Positions 35,788 to 45,419 of a DNA stretch of 64,000 nt are shown piece after piece (the stretch's first letter is position 1; each line of letters opens with the position of its first letter). Source of the DNA: Tsuneonella amylolytica (lineage in GTDB: Bacteria > Pseudomonadota > Alphaproteobacteria > Sphingomonadales > Sphingomonadaceae); the NCBI RefSeq assembly GCF_003626915.1, contig NZ_CP032570.1:682001-746000 (forward strand), given 5' to 3'. Under the pieces are notes generated by a model. That model had not been told where the DNA came from, ran no database searches, and saw nothing but the letters and a program-made list of their open reading frames with translations. The position numbers and the translations under genes are program-made.

Positions 35788-38700
35788 TCAGTAGTCCTTG
35801 CTCGCCTTCGCCACGATCGATTCGCGCCCGATCGTGCTGATGCTGCCGAGGATCGAGAGCCAGCTGGTGATGCGGAACTCCGCCTGCGTGGCGCTGTATC
35901 CGCGCCCGTCGGTGATGATTTCGACGTAGAACCGCCGGCCGATGTTCTTGCCCAGCGCGATCGAGGTCGCCCGCCCGATCGCCGGGTCCGCGCTGACGAT
36001 CCGCAGCCGGTCGAGGCCGATGGCCGTGCGCAGGCGGTTGATCGGGTCCATCCCCCCGCCCCCGCGCAGCGAGGCGAGCGCCGAGCCGAGCTGGAGCACG
36101 TCGGTCGCCGAAAGCTCGGTGATCGACCCGCCGAACAGCAGGCGCGCGAGGATTTCTTCCTCCGGCAGGCCGGGCGTGGAGGAGAACGTGATCTCCGGCT
36201 GCAGCGCGCTGCCCTGGACCTTCACCTGCACGTCGAGCCCTTCGGACTCGGTCTCGGCCACGATGTCGAGCCGCGGATCGATCGGCGTGTTCTCGTCGAA
36301 ATTGATAACCCCGCGGGTGAGGTCGAAGCGGGTGCCGGCGAAGCTATAGTCGCCGCGGATCACTTCCGCCCGGCCGCCGATGCGCGGGTTGTCGGTCGTG
36401 CCGCGCAGCAGCACGTCCGCGCTCCATTCGCTGTCGAGGCCCATGCCGTCGACGTCCACCCTGCTCGGCGCGCGCGCGTCGATCAGGTAGCGCCACGGCG
36501 CACTGGCGGCCGCGGCAGGCCGCCGGTCGTAGGGCAGGTTGATCTCGCGCGTCTTGATCTGCGGGATCTGTCCGTCCTCGGCCGCAGTGCCAAGCCTCCA
36601 GCTCGCCCGGTTGACTATCAGGCGGCCCGCGATGGTCCCGCCGAACCCGTCGGAGACGATCCGCAGCGGCCCGGTAACGGTCGCGCTGAGGCCGTTCGCA
36701 TCGAGCAGGCGCGCGTTGCTGGCCGCGGCACGAATGTCGAGCTGCGGCCCCTTGGTGCCGAGATCCTCGAGCACCACCGTTCCGCTGCCGAGCACCGTGC
36801 CGTCGTTGGGCGTCGTACCCTTGAAGCTGGTCAGCCGCAGGCGCGAGCCCGAGAACGTGCCGCGCGCGACCACGTTGCTGATATCGGTGCCCGACAGGCT
36901 GGAGCGCAGGCGAAGGTTATTGGACGCGAGCGAGCCGTTGACCCGCGGCGTCGCCAGCGTGCCGGTGACGTCGGCGGCGACCGACAGGGGCCCGGTGAGG
37001 TCGAACGCGTCGATCGCGGCAAGCCGCCACAGCGCGTCGGCCGGTCCGTTGTAGCGGAGCTGGGCGAACAGGTCGCCCGCGCGGAGCCGGTCGAACAGCG
37101 CGCCCGATGCGGGCAGCCCCGCAATCCGCGCCTGCAACCGCCCGCGCCGGGCCGCGCCCTCGTTGATGACCGCACGCGTATCGAGCCGGTTCGGGGTGAG
37201 GCGCAGCACCATCGCAAGATCGATGGGCCGCGAGGTGAGCACGAGGCCAGAGCGTGTCAGGCCGGCGACCTTCACCCGCGCCTCTCCCGTGGGCACACCG
37301 CTGCGATTGGTCGTGAAGTCGACCACGCCCGAGATTTTCCCGCCAAGCCCGAGCTCGGTGAAGATGTCGACCACCGACAGCGGCATGTCCGCCATCTGCA
37401 GCTTCACCGCGCTGGTGCCGCCGCCGAACTCGCCCGAGCCAATGATGGCGCCGCCGGCGAAGTTGACCTGCGTGGGCGCCAGCTGCCAGCCGCCGTCGGG
37501 CTGGCGCGTCAGCACGGCGCGGCGCGGCATCGTGATCGGACGGCCCGCGAACTCGCCGCGCGCGGCGACCGCCACGCGGTCCGGCTCGATGCCGGCGTTG
37601 AGCTGTAATGCAAAGCGGCTGCCGCGCCGTCCGGCGACCGATGCGGTGACCGTGCCCGACCCGTTCTCGAGCTCGGCACGCGCAGCCAGACGTCCGATGA
37701 ACAGGCTGCCGTAAGTGATTCCTTGCGCGAACACGCTGCCGCCCACCGTCGTGCGCCCGGTCGCAAGAACGCCGCTGGCGTCGATGTCGGCCCGCGCGAT
37801 GGAGATCGGGGTTTCGCCGCCGAACGTGGCGTTGTCGGCCGCGACCTTGACGTCGAAGCCCTGCCCGCCGCCGCGGGGGCTGAGCGCGATCGTCCCGTCG
37901 AGCCCGCCGCCCGTCAGCGCCAGCGTGCCGGCTGCCGCCCCGTCGCCCAGCGTCAGTTCGCCGGTGACCGAGGTTTTCCAGACGTCGAGCTTGCGGATGA
38001 CGACGCGGGTCGCGGCGTTGGCGGGGGCGAAGAGGTCAATCGTACCTTCGAACGGGCCGAGGAGCGACTGGCCGCGCGTTTCGATACCGAAGCCGTTCCG
38101 GATCGGCGCGATGGCCACCCGCACGTCCTTGAGGCCCGCGCTCGGCAGCGGGTCGGCGAAGACGAGTACGGCCTCGGGCCCACGCGCGGTATAGGCGCCC
38201 TCGACCGTAAACGGGCCGTAGTCGACATGCCGCCCGCGCCCGGCCACGCTGGTGCGGTCGGGGCGGATCATGCCGTCGAGGGTCAGCGACAGCTTGCTAG
38301 CGCTGATGCTCACGCCGCGGAAATCCAGTGGCCGCTCGCCGCCCGTCGTGATGCCGCCGCTGAACGCGATCGCCGGACCGGCGAGGTTCGCGAGGGTGGC
38401 GTTGGTCACGCGAGGGATGCGCCCGGTGAAATCGGCGCTGAGCGTCCACGGCGCATTGCCGAACGTCGCCACGATGCGCGCGCCGCCGTTGACCGTGCCG
38501 ACGTTCTCGAGCGCCAGGCCGTTGGCCGTCACCGGGCCGGACACGCGGTAGTTGCCGGTGCCGGTATCGCCGGCCAGTGCGAGCCGCGCACTCGCGCCGG
38601 GGAAGGAGATCGCAAGGCCGTCGGATGTGATCCTGCTGCCCTGGTAGACGACGCGCCCGCCGACCGTGCCGTTCACCAGCCGCGGATCGACCTGCGCCGA

Positions 38701-40005
38701 ACCGGTGACAATGCGCGCGAGCTTGGCGGACACCGGCAGCACCCAGCGCGATCCGTCGTAGGTCGCGGTGCCTTCCTGCGTCACCCCGGTCACTTGCGTG
38801 GTGCCGGTCACGAACTTCGCCACCGACAACCGGTGCTCGATCGAAAGGTCGCGGAAACTGCCGTCGACCGTAGCCGCCACGCGGGCGCCCTCCACCCGCG
38901 TGCCGGGTCCGAACAGCGTCGGGTCCTTGATCCGGGCATCGATCGCCAGCGCGCGCGCCGCGTTTTCGCCCAGGTCGAGCGCACCGCGTGCGCTGCCCGC
39001 GACCGCATCGGTCACCAGCTGGACCGTGCCGTCGAGGACGCTGTCCTTGAGAGTGCCGACCGCCTTGTACGAAACCGTCTCGCTCGCCGCGTCGCGCAGC
39101 AGGCCGGGGGCCATCGCGGCTTGCGGATTTGCCTGCCCGACGATGGTGTAGGTGCCGTCGCGGTTGAGCACGCGGAACGCCGCGAACCGCTCGCCGTCGC
39201 GCTTGATCTCGCCGACCCCGTTCCATGCCGTCCAGGTGCCGTCGCCCATCACCCGCGCGCGGTAACCGGCCTTGGTTCCGATCATCCCCGCGAGCACCCC
39301 GCCCTGCGGCGCGAGATAGTCGAGATCGACGTCGAACTTGTTCGCGTCGGGCTGGGCATCGACCAGTGCGTGGATGCGATCGAACCGCCCCAATCGCCCG
39401 TCGGCCTCTACCATCGCGCGCCCGTCGCGAATGTCGGCCTTCGCCAGCAGGTTCACCCGTTCGGCGTTCGGCCCCGCCACGCCCTTCGCCAGCGTGAGAT
39501 CGCGGATGGCCAGTTTGTCCACCCGGATGTCGAAATTGGGGAGGATCGGCGCGTCGGGATCGCCGGGGTTCAGTTCGGGCAGGCGGTAGAGCGTACCGCG
39601 GTGGGTCGTGAGTTCGCGGATGTCGAGCCCGCGGGTGAACCAGCTCGTCGGCCGCCAGTCGAGATCGACCATCGGCACGAACAGGAACCGGCCCTTGGGG
39701 TCCGACAGCGTGACGTCGTGCAGCCGCGCCTTGCCGTAGAGGTTGCCCTCGATCCGGCCGATATCGATTTCCAAACCCGATGCGGGTGCCACCTTGGCGA
39801 TCTGGTCGGTGACCCAGCGGTGCCCGATGGGGCTGTTGAGCACCGCCAGCGCGGCGATCACCAGCAACACCAGTCCGGCCAGGATGCCGAGCGCCCACTT
39901 GGCCGCGCGGCGGCTGCGCGCGAAGCGGCGGACCTTGACCTCGATCGGCTCGCCTTCGACCGGGCCCTGATCCGGCACGGCGTCGATGCCCCCCTCGCCC
40001 GCCAT
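35788..40005 (-). CDS. tamB: Translocation/assembly module protein TamB
   Basis: AsmA/TamB-like bridge protein (1405 aa) with one N-terminal membrane anchor (about 39-60, LGILAGLVLLVIAALAVLN) and a long repetitive beta-helix predicted to span the periplasm, ending in the conserved TamB domain (DUF490) from about residue 1000: IDPRLDIVAETESEGLDVQV, SFSSTPGLPEEEIL-like ITFSSTPGLPEEEILARLLF, and the C-terminal strand. In this family the protein moves lipids or assists outer-membrane protein assembly. The start shares one base with the tamA stop (TGATG). Longer in-frame readings cross tamA and are rejected. Confidence 0.95.
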   Translation of the reverse strand: MAGEGGIDAVPDQGPVEGEPIEVKVRRFARSRRAAKWALGILAGLVLLVIAALAVLNSPIGHRWVTDQIAKVAPASGLEIDIGRIEGNLYGKARLHDVTLSDPKGRFLFVPMVDLDWRPTSWFTRGLDIRELTTHRGTLYRLPELNPGDPDAPILPNFDIRVDKLAIRDLTLAKGVAGPNAERVNLLAKADIRDGRAMVEADGRLGRFDRIHALVDAQPDANKFDVDLDYLAPQGGVLAGMIGTKAGYRARVMGDGTWTAWNGVGEIKRDGERFAAFRVLNRDGTYTIVGQANPQAAMAPGLLRDAASETVSYKAVGTLKDSVLDGTVQLVTDAVAGSARGALDLGENAARALAIDARIKDPTLFGPGTRVEGARVAATVDGSFRDLSIEHRLSVAKFVTGTTQVTGVTQEGTATYDGSRWVLPVSAKLARIVTGSAQVDPRLVNGTVGGRVVYQGSRITSDGLAISFPGASARLALAGDTGTGNYRVSGPVTANGLALENVGTVNGGARIVATFGNAPWTLSADFTGRIPRVTNATLANLAGPAIAFSGGITTGGERPLDFRGVSISASKLSLTLDGMIRPDRTSVAGRGRHVDYGPFTVEGAYTARGPEAVLVFADPLPSAGLKDVRVAIAPIRNGFGIETRGQSLLGPFEGTIDLFAPANAATRVVIRKLDVWKTSVTGELTLGDGAAAGTLALTGGGLDGTIALSPRGGGQGFDVKVAADNATFGGETPISIARADIDASGVLATGRTTVGGSVFAQGITYGSLFIGRLAARAELENGSGTVTASVAGRRGSRFALQLNAGIEPDRVAVAARGEFAGRPITMPRRAVLTRQPDGGWQLAPTQVNFAGGAIIGSGEFGGGTSAVKLQMADMPLSVVDIFTELGLGGKISGVVDFTTNRSGVPTGEARVKVAGLTRSGLVLTSRPIDLAMVLRLTPNRLDTRAVINEGAARRGRLQARIAGLPASGALFDRLRAGDLFAQLRYNGPADALWRLAAIDAFDLTGPLSVAADVTGTLATPRVNGSLASNNLRLRSSLSGTDISNVVARGTFSGSRLRLTSFKGTTPNDGTVLGSGTVVLEDLGTKGPQLDIRAAASNARLLDANGLSATVTGPLRIVSDGFGGTIAGRLIVNRASWRLGTAAEDGQIPQIKTREINLPYDRRPAAAASAPWRYLIDARAPSRVDVDGMGLDSEWSADVLLRGTTDNPRIGGRAEVIRGDYSFAGTRFDLTRGVINFDENTPIDPRLDIVAETESEGLDVQVKVQGSALQPEITFSSTPGLPEEEILARLLFGGSITELSATDVLQLGSALASLRGGGGMDPINRLRTAIGLDRLRIVSADPAIGRATSIALGKNIGRRFYVEIITDGRGYSATQAEFRITSWLSILGSISTIGRESIVAKASKDY

Positions 40006-42179
40006 CAGAATGCCTGCCCGAGCGAGACGTAGACCGCGACCCGGCTGTCGCCCGGCCCCGGATTGATGGGGGTCGCGATGTCGAAACGCAGCGGGCCGAA
40101 CCCGGTGTTGTAGCGCACGCCCACGCCCGCGCCGATGCGCACGACGTCGAAATCGGGCGTGACCGACTGGCTGACGGTGCCTGCGTCGACGAACGGCACC
40201 ACCGACAGCGCGCCGTCGAAGTAACCGGTCTGGATGCGCGCCTCGATCGCTCCTTCGAGCAGGCTGCGCCCGCCGGTGGGATTGCCCAGAGCGTCGCGCG
40301 GGCCGATCCGCTGGTAGCCGTAGCCGCGGACCGAGCCGCCGCCGCCCGAATAGAGCCGGCGCGAAGGCGCGATGTTGTCGAGCGCGGTCCCGGAGATCGC
40401 CGCGGCGCGGACCCGGCCCGCGACGACGATCTTCTCGGTCACCTGCTGGTAGTACGACGCGTCGACCTGGCTGCGAAGGTAGAAGCTCTGCGTCCGGTTG
40501 GTGCGCGAGATTTCCGGCGACAGGCGGGTGCCGAAGCGGAAACCCTTGTGCGGATCGAGCAGGTCGTCGGTCGAATCGATCAGCGCATAGAGCGGAATCG
40601 CGCCGATGAAGAAGGTGCGCCGCGGTTCGGCCACGCCGCCGATCGGCGCGGGACGTTCCTGAGTCGCGACCGCTTCCAGCCCCACGCTGTAGCTGAGCGG
40701 TTTCTGGAACAGCAGCGTCGACAGCCGTTCGTAGGTGCCGATCAGCGATACCGTGCGCGCGTCGTAGGCGTCGGACGAGATCGTCGAGGCGAACGCGTCG
40801 AGGGTGAGCACCTTGTCCCGCCCGCCGAGGTTGTTCTTGCGGAAGGTCACACCGGCGAGCTGCTGCTGGGTGCCGGCGATGCCGCGCACGCGCAGCATCC
40901 CTTCGGGCGGGAACAGGTTGCGATGCTCCCAGCTTCCCTCGATGCGGAAGCCCTCGCCGGTGCCGTAACCGATTGCCCCGGCCCAGGTCCTTAGCTTGGC
41001 CTTGGTCAGCTCGACGTCGAGATCGACCGTGCCCATCGTCTCGCCGGTGGGGTCGGCGACCTTGCGCGGGGTGATCGCGACCGAGGACACGAGTCCCGTC
41101 GTCACGATCGCGCGCCTGAGGTCGTATTCGAGGCTGCGCTGGTAGACGTCGCCCGGATCGAACCGGGCGATCGTGGCGAGATGCTCGCCCGACAGGAAAT
41201 CGGGGAGGTTCGAATTGATCCGGCCGAACGCGAACTTGCCGCCGGGGCGGACCTTCATCGTCAGGTCGCCTTCGGTGCGCGCGTGATCGACCAGCAGTTC
41301 GGGCTCGTCGATCTCGGCGAAGGCATAGCCCGTTTCGCCGAGATAGCGGTCGAGATCGGCCTGTTCGGTGACGATCGCGTCGCTCGACATCGGATCGCCG
41401 CGCTCGATCTCGAACGCTTGGCGCAGCGCGCCGCCGTCGACCGCCGCGGTAATCTCGCCGAGATCGACCGCGCCGAAGCGGTAGCGCGGGCCCGGGATCA
41501 CGTCGAAGCGGACCTCGGGGTCGGTGCTCGACGCTTCTTCGTCCGGCTGGATCCCGCCGACCGTGCGGATGACCTGCGCATCGTAATAGCCGTAGACCCG
41601 CAGGAGCGTGCCGAGCAGTTCCTCGTCGGCCTTCGCCCGGGCGGCGAGCTGGGCGATGTTGTCGTCGCTGCTGCCGAGGTCGGCGATCGTCGACAGGCCC
41701 TTGAACCGGTCGGCGAATTCGTCGCGCAGCGGAAAGGCCGTGTCGTCGCTGGGGAAGGCGAGCACCAGACCCTTGGTGATCCGTACGACTTCGGCGTCGG
41801 CAAGGCCGGGCTGCGCGAAGCCCGGGTCCTCGACGTCGGCGAACTGGATCGTATCGTCGGGTTCCAGCGGGGCGAGCTGCGGCAATTCCAGATCGTCGGG
41901 CCACTGCACGTCGATCGGCGGCAGCTCGGCGAGCGGCGAATCGGGATCGACCTCGACGAACGGAGTCGTCGGATCGGCGTCGTCATCCTGCGGTTCGGTG
42001 CCCTGCTGGGCCCACGCCTCGGGGTTCTCGACCGCGGCGTCGGGTATGAGGTCTTCGAGCGAGGCGGGCGCGTTGCGGTCCTGCGCCAGCGCCGGCAGCG
42101 GCGCGGCGACAATGGCCGCACACGCACCGGCGATAATGGCGATCCTACTCGGAGCGGCCGAACTGATGGAGTGCCGCAT
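40005..42179 (-). CDS. tamA: Outer-membrane TamA/BamA-family protein
   Basis: Omp85-family barrel (724 aa) partnering TamB. Signal peptide (about 1-33, APLPALAQD), then an acidic, proline-rich linker of about 70 residues (35-105), POTRA domains ([34 protein letters not shown] region) and a 16-strand barrel with the signature [18 protein letters not shown] and a final strand ending in F (SLGQAF), as outer-membrane proteins do. ATG 42177-42179 overlaps the upstream bpt by 35 nt. Longer than E. coli TamA (577 aa) mainly because of the acidic linker. Confidence 0.93.
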   Translation of the reverse strand: MRHSISSAAPSRIAIIAGACAAIVAAPLPALAQDRNAPASLEDLIPDAAVENPEAWAQQGTEPQDDDADPTTPFVEVDPDSPLAELPPIDVQWPDDLELPQLAPLEPDDTIQFADVEDPGFAQPGLADAEVVRITKGLVLAFPSDDTAFPLRDEFADRFKGLSTIADLGSSDDNIAQLAARAKADEELLGTLLRVYGYYDAQVIRTVGGIQPDEEASSTDPEVRFDVIPGPRYRFGAVDLGEITAAVDGGALRQAFEIERGDPMSSDAIVTEQADLDRYLGETGYAFAEIDEPELLVDHARTEGDLTMKVRPGGKFAFGRINSNLPDFLSGEHLATIARFDPGDVYQRSLEYDLRRAIVTTGLVSSVAITPRKVADPTGETMGTVDLDVELTKAKLRTWAGAIGYGTGEGFRIEGSWEHRNLFPPEGMLRVRGIAGTQQQLAGVTFRKNNLGGRDKVLTLDAFASTISSDAYDARTVSLIGTYERLSTLLFQKPLSYSVGLEAVATQERPAPIGGVAEPRRTFFIGAIPLYALIDSTDDLLDPHKGFRFGTRLSPEISRTNRTQSFYLRSQVDASYYQQVTEKIVVAGRVRAAAISGTALDNIAPSRRLYSGGGGSVRGYGYQRIGPRDALGNPTGGRSLLEGAIEARIQTGYFDGALSVVPFVDAGTVSQSVTPDFDVVRIGAGVGVRYNTGFGPLRFDIATPINPGPGDSRVAVYVSLGQAF

Positions 42180-42987
42180 CCTTGGCGGGGCTTTGTTCGT
42201 CGCGACCGGCGCGGGGGCGGCCGACGGCTGCGGCGATGAGGGCGTCCTGCCGCTCCCGGTCGAGCCGGCGCCAGCCGTCGCGCCCGAGCAATTCGATCGG
42301 GCGGTAGCGTATCTTGTACTGCATCCGGTCGGACCCCTCGACCCAGTAGCCGAGGTAGACGTAGCCGAGACCGTCCTCGGCAGCCCGCCGGATGTGGTCG
42401 AGGATGATATAGTTGCCAAGACCCGTCCGCTTCTCATGTTCGGGATCGTAGAACGAATAGATCATCGACGTCCCGTCGCCCTGGCGGTCCGTGAGGCAGG
42501 CACCGACGAGACGGCCCGGCTTCAGTCCCTCCGCGGGCTCCCGATATTCAACGACATAGCTGGTTACGGGCGTATGTTCCACCATATCCGCATAATCGAT
42601 CTCGTCCATCGCGGCCATGCCGCCGCCCGGATGCCGGGCGCCGAGATATTTGCGCAGCAATTCGAACTGTTCGCCGGTCGCCCACGGGCGGCATTCGGTC
42701 GCCACGAGGTCGCCATTGCGCTTGAGGTTCCGCTTCTGTGCGCTCGAGGGCGCGAACTCCGCTACGGGAACCCGGACCGACACGCAGGCCTGGCAGTCGA
42801 GGCAGCTCGGCCGGTAGGCGACCGTCTGGCTGCGGCGGAAGCCGATCCGGCCCAGCGCGTCGTTGAGTTCGTCCGCGTGCGAGCCCTTCAGTTCGGTGAA
42901 CACCTTCCGCTCGCTGCGGCCCGGCAGGTACGGGCACGGCGCGGGGCTCGTCACGAAGAAGCGGGGGAAGCGAACGGGGGCCGTCAC
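42145..42987 (-). CDS. bpt: Aspartate/glutamate leucyltransferase (arginyl-transferase family)
   Basis: Transfers Leu from tRNA to N-terminal Asp/Glu, feeding the N-degron pathway to ClpS/ClpAP. 280 aa from a GTG at 42985-42987, giving the family start [23 protein letters not shown] in outline; a longer reading begins at another GTG but adds unconserved residues. Cys pair motif PSCLDCQAC, the RNLKRN segment and [12 protein letters not shown] are present. The 3' end overlaps tamA, suggesting co-transcription. Confidence 0.93.
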   Translation of the reverse strand: MTAPVRFPRFFVTSPAPCPYLPGRSERKVFTELKGSHADELNDALGRIGFRRSQTVAYRPSCLDCQACVSVRVPVAEFAPSSAQKRNLKRNGDLVATECRPWATGEQFELLRKYLGARHPGGGMAAMDEIDYADMVEHTPVTSYVVEYREPAEGLKPGRLVGACLTDRQGDGTSMIYSFYDPEHEKRTGLGNYIILDHIRRAAEDGLGYVYLGYWVEGSDRMQYKIRYRPIELLGRDGWRRLDRERQDALIAAAVGRPRAGRDEQSPAKDAALHQFGRSE

Positions 42988-43085
42988 GGCTGGGTCTGAT
43001 ACCTTTGGGCGGGGTCTGCGATCTCGTGCCGGTATGCCCACGCGGCCCCGGCGGTAAAAGACCTTTAACCACGTATCGTCGTTAA

Positions 43086-43122
43086 CGGAAACTTAGTTTG
43101 CACAGTTGCGAAGAAGTTTCCG
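43086..43122. promoter_or_regulatory. 9-bp inverted repeat upstream of bpt
   Basis: CGGAAACTT (43086-43094) and AAGTTTCCG (43114-43122) with a 19-nt spacer, in the 156-nt gap between the GH130-like gene and bpt (both minus strand). No T-run follows on either strand, so it may be a weak terminator for the upstream gene or an operator. A TTAA-N13-TTAA pair nearby does not fit the CtrA spacing. Confidence 0.4.
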
Positions 43123-43143
43123 CCTTCCGCCCGACGCCGCCAC

Positions 43144-44055
43144 TCAGCCGTGGAACGCCCGTACCGTCGCACGGCGCAGGATGCGGTCCTCCAGCGAATA
43201 GTACAGCCGGATCGTGTCGCCTTCCTCGACCAGCGCGGATGCGGCGAAGGCGATGTCGGTCCCGTCGCGGTGCTCGGGCGGCGGGGGGACAATCAGCGGT
43301 TCTAGCCCGCGGGCGGTGACGCGCGTGAAGTTCGCATCGAAGGCGATCCAGCCGATGCGCCAGCGCGCGTCGGCGGTCGCGCCGTTGTAGAACATGACCG
43401 GGTCCATGCCCGGCAGGTTTACGACCGGGCCGGTCGACAGGTGCCAGTTGTCCCACGACCCTTCCCGCACGGTGAAGGGATCGGCGACGACCTCCCACGG
43501 GCCGTCCGGCCCCGGCCCCACGGCCATGCCGATGCGCGAGGCGTTGTCCTTCGCGTATTCGTAGAACAGCCGGAACCGTCCGTCGGCCCCTTGCGCGACG
43601 GTCGCTTCCTTGATGTTGCCCTCCCCCTCGGGGGCTTTGAGCACCACGCGCTCCTTCACCAATTCGGTAAGCGACAGGCCGCGCGCGACCATCATGCAGC
43701 CCTGCAACGGATCGCCGTGGACGCCGGTGTAGTAGACGAGCACTTCGCTGTCGGCGGCGATGACCACGGTCGGGTCCTCCACCCCCTTCGCATCGTCCGG
43801 CGCGGGGCCCGGCGCGATCGCCGGGTGCGGGTCCATGACGAAGTTGAGGCCGCTTGCATCCGCCTCGCCCGAATAGATGATGCCCGTGGGATCGCCCACC
43901 TTCAGCGGGTCGGGCAGGACGCGCACGAGCAGGTGGCACCCCTTCGGGTCCGTCCAGACGTAGGGGCTCATCAGGTCGTACCCGGCGAGCAGCCCGTCGG
44001 GGCGGGAGATGTCCAGCGTGACATCGTCGAGCGCCTCGACCGCGAAATCGACCAT
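43144..44055 (-). CDS. GH130-like beta-propeller glycosidase/phosphorylase
   Basis: 303 aa, no signal peptide. Five-bladed beta-propeller style with repeated blades around VEDPTVVIAADSEVLVYYTG, GEGNIKEATVAQGADGR and SWDNWHLSTGPV in outline; the VEDPTVV and D-x-R-W patterns resemble the GH130/GH43/GH32 superfamily, in which GH130 enzymes are beta-mannosyl phosphorylases. Which reaction it catalyses cannot be decided from sequence. It stands alone without sugar transporters or other carbohydrate genes. Confidence 0.65.
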   Translation of the reverse strand: MVDFAVEALDDVTLDISRPDGLLAGYDLMSPYVWTDPKGCHLLVRVLPDPLKVGDPTGIIYSGEADASGLNFVMDPHPAIAPGPAPDDAKGVEDPTVVIAADSEVLVYYTGVHGDPLQGCMMVARGLSLTELVKERVVLKAPEGEGNIKEATVAQGADGRFRLFYEYAKDNASRIGMAVGPGPDGPWEVVADPFTVREGSWDNWHLSTGPVVNLPGMDPVMFYNGATADARWRIGWIAFDANFTRVTARGLEPLIVPPPPEHRDGTDIAFAASALVEEGDTIRLYYSLEDRILRRATVRAFHG

Positions 44056-44084
44056 ACCCGGCGTGCCTTCCGCTGCCTAACGCG

Positions 44085-45329
44085 TCAGTTCAGTTCGACC
44101 TGCGTCACCGTATAGCCCTTGCCGCGCAAGTTCTCGATCAGGGCGTCGATCTGCTCGCGGTCGCGCGCCTCGCACTCGATGTCGGTGATGAGGCCCTTGG
44201 CCGGGAGGGTGGTGAAGATGCGCTGGTGATAGATCTCGATGATGTTGACGTTGTGCGCGTCGAATTCGCGCATCACCTTGTAAAGCGCGCCGGGCCGGTC
44301 CTGCAGCGTCACCCGCAGCCGCGCGAGGCGGCCCGAACGGGCGAGGTCGCGCAGCAGCACGTTGGCGAGCAGGCGCGTGTCGATGTTGCCCCCGCACAGC
44401 ACCAGCCCCAGCTTGCGCCCGGCGAAGCGTTCGGGGTGGGCGAGCACGGCGGCGAGCCCGGCTGCGCCCGCGCCCTCGACCACGGTCTTTTCGATCTGGA
44501 GCAGCAGGCTGACCGCGCGTTCGAGCGCGTTCTCGTCGACCAGCAGGATGTCGTCGACCTGCCGCGCGATCACGCCGGCGGTGAATTCGCCCGGCTCCTT
44601 CACCGCGATGCCTTCGGCTAGGGTATCGCCGCCGCATTCCACCGGGCAGCCGTTGATCCGTCCGTACATCGAGGGGTAGAGCGCCGCCTCGACGCCCACG
44701 ACATCGATCGCCGGGTCGTGCGCCTTGGCCACGGTGGACATCCCGCTGATGAGCCCGCCCCCGCCGATCGGCACGACCATGCAGTCGATCTCGGGCGCGT
44801 CGGCCAGCATCTCGAGCGCGGTCGTGCCCGCGCCGGCTGCTACGTGGGGATCGTCGAACGGATGCACGAACGTGAGGTCGCGTTCCTTTTCCAGCAGCCG
44901 CGCGTGGGCGTAGGCTTCGTCGAAGGTCTCGCCCTCCAGCACCACGTTGCCGCCGACGCTCTCGGTCTGCATGATCTTCACGCTGGGCGTGGTGCGCGGC
45001 ATCACGATCGTCACCGGCACGCCGAGCCGGGTGCCGTGGTAGCTCAGCCCCTGCGAATGGTTGCCCGCCGACGCCGCGATGACGCCGCGGGTCCGCTGTT
45101 CGTCCGACAGCTGCAACAGCGCGTTGAGCGCGCCGCGCTCTTTATAGGCGGCGGTGAACTGGAGATTCTCGAACTTGAGCCAGATGTCCGTGCCCGCGAT
45201 CGCCGACAGCGTCTTGGAATACATCGTCGGCGTCCGCACGACCGCGCCGGCGATTCGCTCCGCCGCGGCGCGCACGTCGTCGATGGTGAGGGCGGGGTCG
45301 CCGGGGCGGCGGGGATCGGCTTCGCTCAT
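44085..45329 (-). CDS. ilvA: Threonine ammonia-lyase (threonine dehydratase)
   Basis: PLP enzyme converting L-threonine to 2-oxobutanoate for isoleucine synthesis. 414 aa: catalytic fold with the PLP Lys in YKERGAL (about residue 60), SAGNHSQG and GGGGLISG, followed by a C-terminal ACT-like regulatory domain (LRVTLQDRPGALYKVMREF onward), the shorter one-ACT form. ATG 45327-45329. A catabolic threonine deaminase is the alternative, but the ACT domain favours a feedback-controlled enzyme. Confidence 0.92.
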   Translation of the reverse strand: MSEADPRRPGDPALTIDDVRAAAERIAGAVVRTPTMYSKTLSAIAGTDIWLKFENLQFTAAYKERGALNALLQLSDEQRTRGVIAASAGNHSQGLSYHGTRLGVPVTIVMPRTTPSVKIMQTESVGGNVVLEGETFDEAYAHARLLEKERDLTFVHPFDDPHVAAGAGTTALEMLADAPEIDCMVVPIGGGGLISGMSTVAKAHDPAIDVVGVEAALYPSMYGRINGCPVECGGDTLAEGIAVKEPGEFTAGVIARQVDDILLVDENALERAVSLLLQIEKTVVEGAGAAGLAAVLAHPERFAGRKLGLVLCGGNIDTRLLANVLLRDLARSGRLARLRVTLQDRPGALYKVMREFDAHNVNIIEIYHQRIFTTLPAKGLITDIECEARDREQIDALIENLRGKGYTVTQVELN

Positions 45330-45419
45330 GGCCCCGCCGCCTAGGCCAATCGCGCGTGCGGGGAAACCTCGCGCGTTGTTCATTTGCTTCACAGGCTTTC
45401 TTGCCTAGGCGATAGCGCC

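Noticed and set aside
35788-41904. A 2038-residue open reading frame spanning tamB and most of tamA
   Set aside because: Its upstream half is the tamA region read in a different frame; only the tamB part shows family motifs and a membrane anchor.
43064-43085. CtrA box upstream of bpt
   Set aside because: Two TTAA motifs occur but 13 nt apart instead of the required 7.
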